From NCBI GenBank assembly GCA_030267565.1, contig BRXU01000001.1, positions 6,510,001-6,574,000 of the forward strand: a DNA stretch of 64,000 bases, in the 5' to 3' direction. Below the pieces are notes generated by a model, which was not told where the DNA came from, searched no databases, and saw nothing but the letters and a program-made list of their open reading frames with translations. The stretch's first letter is position 1. Every line of letters starts with the position of its first letter. The DNA comes from Pleodorina starrii. Its lineage: Eukaryota > Chlorophyta > Chlorophyceae > Chlamydomonadales > Volvocaceae. The position numbers and the translations under genes are program-made. Below, piece after piece: positions 22,637 to 34,200 of the stretch.

Positions 22637-25600
22637 ATGTTTAGCGCGTCCATGGGGACGCGAGCTGTTATCGTGCTTTGCGGTCTCTGCTTGGCCGCAG
22701 TGGGCGTCACGGCGGAGCATGGCTTCCAAGGCCTGGAGTTCGCCCCGCGGTACGTTACTGAAATGCAACGGACAGGGCGTCGTCATGAATTGCAAATGTG
22801 TGTCGGGGGTTGGTTACTACCAGGTTACGTCTCAGCCCCAGTGATAGACTTTCGCAGGGCGCTGTCCCCCCTTGCCCGGTTTGCCTTGGTCACCTCGCTT
22901 AGGTTCCAGCGTTTGTCTGCTCTTGCGTGCAGGTTCACCCGGCTATTGAGGCAGGACCTCGGTAGTGTGGCTTCGTACCTGCTTCCTACAGAACAGCCCC
23001 CGCTTTGTGCGGGGCAGTGCTGCCAGGCGGACTCATACGCGTCGCCGTACGGGTTGACATCGCTCAACAGCACACAGGAAGTGTTTGGCGGGCGCACATA
23101 CACGACGTTCTTCTTCATCCTCCACTCGAATCACACGTGCAGCACGGTCTTGGACCAGGCTGGTTGCTGCTCGGCGTCGGTGGACACTGTCTGGGTCGAT
23201 GTTGGTGAGTGGCGGCACGCAGCAATCCACTCCGCCCCACTTTAGGGGCCTGGGAAAGGCGAAGGGGGCCAAGAATGTCCAGTCGCCAAATGGTAACGTG
23301 TTGTGCGTCTTCTCCACGCTGTCTCTTAACCCCACATTTTGGGGCCATAGTAAGCGAGCAAAGCAACGTGACAACCCACCGCAACTGGGCGAAACGAACA
23401 CTTGCGGTCTGAGAATGGTGTCATGGGGGAAAGAAATGCGCATTAAGATGCTGTTTACTCGACCCGCAGAGGCCCGGCAGACGGGTCCCCCCTGTCGTGG
23501 AGAGCGCGACTGTAATCTTGTTCTCTTCAGCCGGTCAGACCCCATCTTCCCACGCAGATCCCTCGTTGAAGGTCAAGTACGTGTCGTATAAAGGCAACCG
23601 TCTCGCAACCGCCGAGCAGAGCCAGTATGGCCTTAAGCTGGGCTCCCTCAACCTCCAGGTTGCGCAAGCCAAGGGCGGTAGGTTGCTCGCACAATCGGTC
23701 GCGCGAACCAACCCATTTCCGTGCGCCTCGCGAATCAACATTATTGTTGCGCTCCCATCAATTGCCTTTCCGTTAGCCGTTCAGGGTCCCGGCCTGCGCC
23801 CGGCTTCTCAGCGGGCCACGTCCAGCACTCCGCCTTTGCGTTCACCTCAACGTCATTGCACATAGATTCATAGTTCCAGACCAGGTTTGCATCCCATCTG
23901 GCTAAATCAACCCAGATACCGTGGTGCTTTCCCATCGGCGTTTGTCTTCTTGACCGGTTCTACTTTCCGAACCTCTCAATGCCCGTGCCCTGCCTGTGCG
24001 CGTCCCACCGGTCTTCAGCCCTCCGCCCCCGCTCCGCTCCGTTCATCCCCGCTCCGCCCCGAAGGCATTCCCGTCGCCATTACCGTGGAGGGCGCCGCTG
24101 ACACGCTGTGCCCGCCGCCCGGCCTGGCGCCCATCGCCGGCCTGTGCGAGCTGGTGGTCCAGGGCGGCACCGCCAGCAACCCCAACGCCTGCTGCCCCAC
24201 CACCATCACCAACGCCGGGCAGTCCTCCCAATCCACGCCCGAGATCCCGGCCTTCCAGTGCGCGGCCAGCCTCGACAGCAGCCCCTTCAAGCTCGTCTTC
24301 GACGGCGTGCTGCCCATCGCCGGCGCCTCCTCCTCCGCGACCCAGTTCGTCGCCTACAACTTCCGCCTGGTCGCCACGGACACCTGCAACTCCGACGGCG
24401 TGTCGAACTGCTGCCACGCGCAGCTGTCGTACATTGATCTCAAGGTGACGGACCTGCCCATCTCCGGCGTGCAGCTGGGCGGCAGCAGCGTCAACTTCAC
24501 GGCGTCCTCTTGGAATGAGCCCAACAGCGCCTCGTACCGCTCGCTGATTGTGGACGACCTGAACCTGGTGGCGGACGACCTGGGCGCCAACGGCTTGATG
24601 CTGACCGTGACTGTGCGCCTGCCGGTGGGCGTGAGCGCGGCGCAGGTGGACTTGTGCGACGCGTCGTCGGACCCGCACCAGGGCGCCTGCAGCTACTTCC
24701 TGCAGTCGGAGGACGGCTTCTGCTGCCCGTCTGGTCTGGCGCTCCCGACCTCGTCCGTGCCGCCGCCCCCGCCGGGCACGTGCTGGCCCAGCGAGAATGT
24801 GCCAGCAGCCGACACGTCGATGTCGCTGCAGTACTACGAGCGCATCGCCTCGGCTGCCACCACCACCTTCGCCTTCCTGCTCGCCAACCACAACCCGGCC
24901 GCCGGCTGCACCAAGAGCTACTGCGTGGACGTCTGCTCGTGGACGCTGTACGTGGATCCCGCCGTCGCATCGCAGGTGGCCGTGGGCCACGAGAACCCGG
25001 CCAACAACGGCCGCCAGGCAATCGAGGCCGGCTCAGGATCCTCACCCGCCAGCCTGACGTTCACCTACGGCCCCGCCGGCGAGTCGACCAACACCTTCTA
25101 CGTGACCCTGCCAGCCGGCGGCCGCCATTTGACGGACCTGTGCGCCCGCAACGCGCTGCCCGGCCAGGGCGCCCGCGCCTGCGCCGCCGTCGTGCGCAGC
25201 GCCTCGGTCTACATCATGGTCTTCTTCGATGAGGCTGACGTCATCATTGTGCCCGGCGCCTCGCCGCCGCCGCCCCCCGTGGAGCAGATGTGCGTCTCGC
25301 CGCGCGCCATGTCGGACTCGTGCCTGCTCGCGCAGGCAGCTCGCTACAACACGATGCTCTCGACGGCTGTGTTCGAGTTTCCGATTGCGCCCGCCACCAG
25401 CAGCGCCGCCTGCCAGCCGCCCGCTGCACCCGGTGATGTGGCCACCGTTCATCTGCTGCTGTCGGCCACCACTGTGGACCAGCTCGCCACGCGGCGACAG
25501 GTCCGCCCCGACACGGGCCTTACGCTGGACCGCAACAACGGCGCTCGGTGGCAGGTCTCCACCACGGCCGCGACGTCGCTGTCCTTCCAGGTGCAGGGCC

Positions 25601-26037
25601 CGCTGGGCTTGTCCGAGGTGTGCCAGCAGAGCGTCACAACCGACCAGCCGTCCGGGACGTGCGTGGTGGAAGTAAGCGGCGACCTGGGCTGCTTCCGTGG
25701 CTACGTGAGCGCGACGGCGGACGGCCGGCTCATTTGGGTCGAATCGGAGAGCGGCAAGAGGAGCGTGGGTGTCGGTGTCATCGTGCCGGCCGTCGTGTTG
25801 CCACTCGTGGCGCTGCTGGTCGTGCTGCTGGTGGGAGTCGCCTGGTATCGCCGCCGGAGGGGCCAGCAGTACTACTTCATGAACAGCGGCAGCGACGACC
25901 TGGACCGCCCGCTGGCGACGACGAGCATGACCAGCGTACGCGACGACATGGTGACGCCGGCTGCGTCCACCACGGACGTGCAGATCCGGGTGCCGGGCGC
26001 CAGCCAGGGAGGCGCCGCGCCCGTCATCAGGCGTTAA
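22637..26037 (+). CDS. Membrane-anchored multi-domain pherophorin-like glycoprotein
   Basis: Four phase-consistent exons (22637-22749, 22933-23204, 23531-23677, 24065-26037) give 834 residues. The N-terminus MFSASMGTRAVIVLCGLCLA is a signal peptide, probably cut after VTA. Two cysteine-patterned pherophorin (DUF3707-type) domains follow. The first runs from PLCAGQCCQ through GCCSA to NACCP, the second from FQCAAS through NCCHAQL to ACSYFLQ and GFCCP. Two more diverged cysteine-rich units come after short VPPPPPG and SPPPPPVE linkers. Residues about 746-772 form one strong transmembrane helix, followed by RRRRG and a 60-residue cytoplasmic tail rich in Ser, Thr and Asp. Pherophorins are secreted extracellular-matrix glycoproteins of Volvocales. 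A membrane anchor suggests a cell-surface receptor or matrix tether. That role is inference; the domain family call is good. Confidence 0.85.
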
Positions 26038-28267
26038 GTGATTGTGTTGGGTGCGTGCGCGCGTGCGTTTGTGTTTTGTGGTTGCTGGGATGGTGAGTGG
26101 GGCTCTGGCGTCTTGAAAGGGTAGGGGCTTGACTCTCGTCATTGGTGGGCTTTTGGGGATGGGGAAGTTAGCGAGCAGCACAGCTTTGATGTCGCAGCTG
26201 AAGGGCCGTCATGTGATGGGAAGGGCGCGGTCCGGCTTAAAACACAACAGACTCTTGACGCTTGACTAGACCTCTTGAACGCCGCGCGAAAACATTGACA
26301 TAGACAGCGGACGTGACCGCGGGAAGCCATTGTTGCGTCAGGTGCGCGCATAGAGTTATCTAGCATCATCAAGTCCCCCTGCATGGCTGGGCCATAGGCG
26401 ATGACACGCATAGTGCGCGCGTCGCGCGCTGCCACGACACGAATGAGCCTCTAGTGGGGGCCATCATTAGTACGTCGTTTAGCGCTGCCGCGATTACCTT
26501 GACACGACTTTGACGGTAAAAATGGACAGCGTAGTCCTCGACTAGCAACGATGTCTTCTTGTCGGGCTTGGCGCTGGGTAGGAGGAGCCGGCACTAGGGG
26601 GGCAGTCCGCGGGGCCTCGGTTCCGTTTGTCAATATGAGGGAGCAGGCCCAACTGGCTTGATGGCGCCGTGACGCACAACTTTTAAGGACGTGCTCAAGA
26701 GTCTTGGGCGGCCGGAAAGACTAGCCGTACGGCCACGGTGTGTGTATCGTACAGCCCAATCGGTACAGGACACATCGCAGGATGTTGGTCATGGTGGGAC
26801 GTTGCGGCGGACCTCGTCAATGGCCGTTCATACACGTGACATCCCCCGGACTGTGTTTACAGCTTTACATCTGGTAGTGGTGTCATTGGGACTGACGGCG
26901 CAGTGCCTCCCTCTTACAGCTCGTCTCATGCCCTGCTCCTCACGCGCCACTCCACGCATCGCGAGTAGTTCCAGGGGAGGACCCCGCGTGTGCACACCGC
27001 ACGAAACGGCCACCAATCGCACCATGTTCCATAGGCGCCAAGAGCTTCCGAACAACGATGTGGGCCACGCAAGGCACCATACGGCTCCCATACGTCTCAA
27101 CGCCCGTTACAAGAAGCAAACAGTTACTCAGCCGCGCCGAACGTGCCGGCTGGACTTAAATGCGAACGAAAAAATACATGGGTGGACACCGTTAGCGCGC
27201 GGTGCGTTGAGTTGTGGGCCTCCACTGCCACAGCCGGCGCTCCTCGTTCGTTCCTTCCCATTCGTTTCTTTCAAGTGCCGGCACGCAGGTGCGGGAGTCG
27301 TACTGTGGGCCGACAATGCTTCCACACAAACCCCCACACAAGACTCGCCCTTGCCCTGGGCATCATGGCCGCCCCACTGCACGCAAGAGCCCAACTGCCA
27401 GCCGAATCACGTGCCCAAGGTCGCCCGACACCCCCCCTTGTGTCGGCAGGCAGCCTTCTCAATCCCCGGCCCAGCCGAAGACACCCTCTCATTCCAACCA
27501 ACAACACGCGCCCATTCTGCTTGCAAACGAGCATTGCACAATAGGCGTCGCAATGCTCAGTCACCACCGCTGTACCCGCCCCCGCCAAGCCCCGGACACG
27601 GCACCCCCGCGTCACCCCGGGGCGCGTCCTTACGGCGGCCTCGTCAGCGCTACAGGTCCCTCATCCGTCTACTCAGCCTGGTCGTTACTCGCTTACTTCC
27701 GCTCCGCCGCCCGTTGGCGTCAGTTGGTGGTTGCAACCAGCTGCGCCGAACCACACCCAGCCGAGCCACACGCTAGAGCCTCTCCTCGGGCCCAGCAACG
27801 GGAATCCGTCGACTGCAGGCGACTTATCACCGGCCTACCCGTAGCGGCTTACCCCCCACTCGCACTCGCAACCCTGCGCTCCGTCAAGCGTCATCCTCTG
27901 CCCTGCGCTGCTGCCCTGCGCTTCAGTTGCCCATGTTCGCGACCCGCCCCCATCAACACACACTCAGGGTCAGCTACCGGACGCCCCGGATGAAGGCGCT
28001 GGAGCCGCCCTTTCAAACGCGCGGCATCGCTGTGTCTTGATGAGCACACACACGCAAACAAAGTGACGATGACCCTCGTCAACCCAATCGCACGCACGCA
28101 CAAACACATTCGGCAGCCCCCCCGCCCCTCCTCCTCCACCTCGCCTGACAGCTCCTGCATCGCCCTCGCCCTCCCTGCCCCTCGCCCTCCCTGTCCCGCT
28201 GCGCCGCCCACAGCACGCAGCCTTCGACTGCGGCCGCGCTCCCGACGCACCCCCGCCCTCAGCGCTT
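26038..28267. other. Convergent intergenic region
   Basis: This lies between the 3' ends of the pherophorin-like gene (+) and the giant coiled-coil gene (-). A 361-codon plus-strand frame (26691-27776) and overlapping ones are Arg/Pro/Thr-rich with no motifs, which is typical of C-rich noncoding DNA. I see no gene. Confidence 0.5.
27107..27111 (-). other. TGTAA signal for the giant coiled-coil gene
   Basis: TTACA on the plus strand lies 1.16 kb past the minus-strand stop and is the nearest such word. Further copies follow at about 26914, 26865 and 26857. Confidence 0.3.
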
Positions 28268-31200
28268 TCACGCCCCCGGCTTGACGCCGCCGCTATTGAA
28301 CTGCAGCTTCACAACGGGCGCCGCCACTGACCCTCGGCCGCCGCCACCGCCGCCGTCGGCCGCCGCATCGTCGAGCCCTTTTGCCTGTGGGTTCATCACC
28401 GACATCCGCACGGACTTGCCCCCCAGGTTGGTCTGTGCGCGCCCCACCGAGGCGGCGTTCACACTGGACACCGAGGCTCGCACCAGACTGCTGCCCAGAG
28501 AGGAGGGGCCGCCGCCGCCCTCTGAAGACATCGGAGTGGCGCCGTCTGCGCGTTACACAGAGTGCGGCGCGGCGCGGTGCGGTGCGGCGGAGGGTGCGAG
28601 TCCGGGTCAGGGCAGGGCAGGGTGGGGCAGTCAGCTTAAGAGAAGAAAGTAACGAGCTCGCGGTATCGTTATCGGTACCTTGCATGTTCCCAAACTCAAG
28701 ACAAGATGGAACTCAAACGTACACCATGCAGCCGCCAGCCCGACACCAAAGCCACAGCCCACCCGCGCAGCCCCCAGCACCCGCCCCCCACACAGCCCAA
28801 GCGCCCACCGCCCCGCCCACCCCAGCCCCCCCAAGGCCCCTAATCCAGCCCGCCCACTCACTCCTGGGCAGCAGCAGCTTCCCCGACCGGCGCACGTCCC
28901 CCGTCAGCGCCCCCGCCGTCAGCGCCTCCTGCTGCAACTCCCCTGAGGAGCTGCGACTGAGGGCGGCACCCAGGCTCTTGTGGCTCACAATGCGGCGGCT
29001 GCCGCGGCGGGCGAGGGCTGCAGGGGGGTGGGGGCGGGGTTGGGGGCGGGGGATGTGGGGCGGGTTAGGACAGGGGGCGGAGCTTAATCGGACGGAGGGG
29101 ATGTGGGGACGTGGGGAGGGGAGGGGGCTGTGGCGGGGAGGGGCGGCGATGAGGGGGTCGGGAGGCGTCCGGGAGACGTGCGTGGGGCGACGCGGTGCGG
29201 AGCAGAGCGCAGCGTTGGGAGGTGGGTTGGGTGGGTGGGTGGGTGGGTGGGTGTGGGTTGGGTGGGGCCTCCCATCCGATACCGGTAACACAGAAATCGT
29301 TTTGCAGTCGCCGCCGCGCGACCGCCCACAAACGCTCCATTCCCCCAATCGCCCCTTCGCCACCTCCCCTTCCTCCCTGCGCTGTCCGGTGCCGCCTTAC
29401 AGCCTCTTTCAAACCCCCACCCCACCCCACCCCACCCCCTCTGCACCTCCCTCCCTCCACCTCCCTCCTCTCCACCTCCCTCCCTCCACCTCCCTCCTCT
29501 CCACCTCCCTCCCTCCACCCTCCCTCCCTCCCTCCCGCAGGTCTCCAACCCCACCGGGCGAGATGTCCCGCGACGTCGCTCCGGAACCCGCCTCCCCCAG
29601 GCTCTCGTCGCCGCTCTGGTCGCCGCCGCCGCCACCACCGTCGCCGAGGCCCCCCTCGCCGCCCTCGCCGCCCGCGGCCCCGTCCCCCCCGCCCTCCTGC
29701 CCCCCCGGCTGCGCGTCCTTGTGGTGCCGCGAGGACCGTCGGGAGGTGCCGAGGGGCGGATCGAAGGGCAGAATGGCGTCCACCGTCTGAGTGGGAGGAG
29801 GCAGTGGGAAGCAGTGGGAGGCAGTGGGAGGCAGTGGGAGGCAGTGGGAGGCAGTGGGAGGCAGTGGGAGGCAGTGGGAGCGGGGGGACAGCGGCCAGGA
29901 AGCGAGTTGGCGGCAGGGGGGCCGGCGGGAGGAAGGCAACGATGATGGAAGGGGTTGGGGTAAGGAAACACGCGGCGGAAGGCGGCGGAAGGCGGCGGAA
30001 GGCGGGGGGTCGGGAGCTGCGAGGGGCAGGGACGGGATCGGCAACTTCCAGTTCGGTGTGTGTAGGGGGCCGAGTGTCATGATGTGTGGGTGGGTTTACC
30101 CAGCCCCCCAACCCAGCACCCCAGCCATCCCCCCCAACCCATCCCCACCTCCCGCAGTCCGCAGTAGGTGGTGAGCAGTCGGCGGTACGTGGTCCAGGCG
30201 GGGAGGGGGCTCTCCCGCCCCCCGATCAGCTCGTCCACGCGGCGGGCCAGATCAATGTACGACAGCACGTCGCACTTGATTTGCTGCGGGTTTGCGGACA
30301 AGAGGAAAACACGCGGCGGGGTGGGGGGGGCGGAAGGGGGTGAGAAGGGTGTCCTGCGGATGCCCATCCGCCGCGGCAGTTGACAGACATCATGGCGTCG
30401 TACGGATCCATCCGTACGTCATCGTACATTGCCGTACCTCTGTGTGCGACTTGATAACCGCCACCTGCTGCTCCACCGCCACCCGCATCAGCCGCCAGCT
30501 CTCCTCCAACAGTTCGAACTCGTCGTACGGCGGCAGCGACCGAATGGGCTCGTGGCGAGTCACGTGGGTGGAGATGCCCACGAAACCTGTCGTACGCCGT
30601 ACCAAAAAGGTTGAAACGAGTTCGGGGGGGGGTGCAGCAGCCGCAAGTTTTGCGGCCTCAGGACTCGCAACGCAATGCAACGCAATGCTATGAAAAGGGA
30701 CACAACAACAACACACACAGCAACGCAACCCGGCACAGCGAAGCGAAGCGCAATCGCACCCCAACTCCCCGCCCCTGCCCCCACCCCACACCACCCCACA
30801 CCATCCCCGGCAACAGCCCCTTCCCCCCTCCCTCGGGTAACTTGGCCGCGGTTCTCCTTCCCTTACCCCCTCCCTCCCTTCCTCCCTCCCTCCATGCCCC
30901 TCCTCACACACTCCCCACACTCCCCACCCCAACCGCCTCACCGCTGTTCAGCACCGCCCGGCAGATCTCCCTGCCCAGCCCCTCACTGCGACTGCCCGCC
31001 GCCCGACACGCCTCCACATACATGCCCACCACCCGCGAGGGCGGCAGCGCCCCCGCCTTCTCCGCATTCAGTTGCCGCAGAAACATCGTCAGATCATCCG
31101 GAGTGATCAGTCGCCGGCTGGCGGAGGTGGTGGAGCCCGTCTCGAAGCTGGAGCGGAAGTTGGCGTGGAGCACCTCAAAGTCGTCGTTGTACTGCAGTAC

Positions 31201-34200
31201 GAACGATCGCAGCATGGCCTCCAGAGCCAGCTCCAGGTCAATGGACTTCTCGTCGTCGTTGAGGGCCTGGTTGGAGGGGGAGGGGGGGGGGAGGGGTTGT
31301 GTGTGTATGTATATGGGGGTGGTTGGGGATCGAGGTTCGGCGGTTGGGAAGGTGGTTGGGACGGTTCGTTAAAAGGTGGTTGGGCCGGTTGGTTGGAAGG
31401 TGGTTGGGACGGTTGGTTGGAAGGTGTTGGGGCGGTTGGTTGTGATGGTGTGGTGGTGGATGGTGGTGCCTAGTGGACTGAGAGGCCCGCGGTCGCAAGA
31501 GAGGGGGCGGGTTGGAAGGAGGAGGGGCGACCTGGGGAGGTGCGGAGTCCGGTGTCTGGGGCCTTCGTGACACTCAGTCAGAGCAGTCAGGGCAGTCAGT
31601 CAGTCACGCAGCCATTGCCCCGTGCACCATCCCTCGGCCCCCCAAATGCAAGCCGGCCCTCTTCACCCACAAGCGAGGAGGAAACCGCGTCCCGGTGCCC
31701 TAGTGGCCCCCCTCCATCCTCCCGGCCCCGACCCCTCCACCCGCACCTCCTCCCCCACCCTTCCCACCCCCACCCCTCAAACCCTCCAACTCCCCTCCCC
31801 TCCCCACCATGTGCCGAATGTGGTCGCTGGTGGCCGCCACGTCATCTCGAGTGGTGGAGTAGGAGCCCCTCAGAAACTCGCGGGCCAGTCGGGACAGCAC
31901 CTTGCACTTGACCAGGCTGAAGCCCTCAGCGGCCTCCGCAATCAGGGGACCCGCGCGAGCGTGGACCCTGGGGGGGGGGCGGAAAGGGGGGGAGGGGGGG
32001 AGGGGAGGGAGACTGGTCGAGATTAGGGTTTGAGATTGGTTGAGATTAGTTAAGACTGGTTAAGACTAGTTGAGACTGGCTGAGATTAGTTGAGATTGGT
32101 TGAGATTAGATGAGATTAGTTGAGACTAGTTAAGATGTGGAGATTAGGTGAGATTAGTTGAGGCGATGAGATGAGATGAGATGAGATGGGTTAGATGAGA
32201 TGAGATGAGATGGGTCCGGACCCCCAAAGCCCATCCCCCCGCCCAGCCCCACCTGTTGAGCAATGAGAGGTAGAACTCCACCGCGGGGGCGGGCAGTGGC
32301 CCACGGGTCAGTGGGTCCTCCTCCTGATCCACCAGCAGCGTGGTGGGGGTGGTGGAGGGGGGCTCGGGCAGACCCAGCAGACGAGCGAAGGTGCGGACCT
32401 GTCACAGGGGGGGGTGGAGGTTGGGGGGGCGGGAGGTGAGTCTCCGGGGTAGGAGGGGGGTGAGTCTCCGGGGTAGGAGGGGGGTGAGTCTCCGGGGTAG
32501 GAGGGGTTGGGAGTGGGGTGGGTGGGGGCGGTGAGTGGGGCGAGGGAGAGCGCCAGTGGGCGGCGGGGATGCGGGGCGGAGGGATAAGGTAGAAGATGCC
32601 GCAGCGAAGGAACTCAGACGGCGGGGCGGGGCGGGGCGGGGGGGATGAGGCGGCAGCGACCAAGAATGGTAGAAAGCAGCGACGGAGGAAGGGGTTGCAT
32701 TCCTAACCTCAGAAAAAAAGGGGTTCCAATTGTGTGTGTGTGTGTGTGTGGAGGGGGGTGGCCAATGCGGCACCTGCTGCAAGCCTGCCTGCCCGCGTGA
32801 ACGCGTAAGCAACAGCATGTGCAGCAGCAAAGTACGGGCCATACCTTGGGGTGCTGTACACGGTACCGCCGTACGGCAGCCAGGAAGGCACCTAGGTGCA
32901 GCTCCGAAGCCTGGCGGCAGCCGTACCGTACGGTAAAGAAGTCGTACAGTATGGACTCGAGGCTGTGTCTGGGCCCCGCCACGCCGCCGAGCAGGCCGTC
33001 CTCCTGCGGGGGTATGCGGGGGAGCGCGTGTGTGTGTATTGCGCGAGCGTGAGGGATCACCATTTTTTGCACTTTTCTGGCCCCTTGCGACAATCCACCA
33101 CCATCACCTCGTCATGCCGCCACAAACAAACCCCGCAACACCGAAATATCACCTCCCACCCCACCCCCTCCGCTGCGATTTTTTTCTTTATACCCCCACC
33201 CCCACCACCACGGACGCCACGCCCCGTGTGTCACTCACCGCCCGCAGGTCCGCCTGCAGCTTGTCCATGTAGACCTGACTGATGGTCACCAGAGTCACAT
33301 CTAACGACCAACACCCCGCCATGAATCCGAGCACCGAGTCCCGCTCAAAGTCAAAGTTGGTGGCGAAAGGCACATTGCCGAGCGCCGCCGCCAGCGAAGG
33401 AGGCGGCGGCGGCGGACCCCGGGGGCCGCCGCCTCCGCCGGCGGCGGCGCCGTGCTCGACGAACGCCGCGGCGGCGGCGGCGATGGCGGCGGCGTCGAGG
33501 GAGGAGGTACCCGGCGGCAGCGCTGCTTTGCCGCTGCAGGCTAGGACCGCGTTTGCGAGGTAGGTTGGTCGGTTGAGGTGCCAGAGGAAGGTGGGGGGCA
33601 GGGAGGTCTCCAGGCGGTGGAGGTAGGCGGCCAGGAAGCGGCGGAGGGACTCGTTGGCGAAGATGCACACGTTGTCCAGTTCCTGGGGGGAGGAGGGCGG
33701 GAGGGCGGGAAGAGGAGGAGGAGGGGGGTTGGGGTTGGCAGCCTAAAGCGGCAGACAGCTGACAGACGTAGAGAATAGGGAGCAGGGGGTTAAGGAGGAG
33801 GAAGCACAGAAGAGTGCGAGAAATGGGTGGAAGGGGAAGCTGGGCCTCATGAGGAGGGGGAGGTTAGGAAGGGGAGGAAGCTACCCACCTTGATTCGCGC
33901 TTCGCACAACGCCACTTTGGCCTCGAGCTGCTTCTGCCGCTCCAGGGCCGCCGCCACCGCCTCGCGCTTCTCCGCCTCGTACCTGTGTGCGCCATCAATG
34001 CAGTGCAGAGCAGTACGAAGCAGCACACGTTATGGTGTATGTAGTGGTGCAGTACATGGGGGTGCAGTACATGGGGGTGCAGTACATGGTAGTGTAGTAC
34101 ACGATGGTGCAGTACATTGTGGTGTTGTACATGGTGATGCAGGACATGGGGGTGTAGTACATGGGGGTGCAGTACGTGGGTGTGCAGTACATGGGGGTGC

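Noticed and set aside
26691..27776. 361-codon plus-strand frame
   Set aside because: Arg/Pro/Thr-rich composition, no family motif and no GC-biased third positions. It sits between two convergent 3' ends.
28381..29790. 469-codon plus-strand frame
   Set aside because: Pro/Ser-rich antisense shadow of exons 41-43 and their introns.
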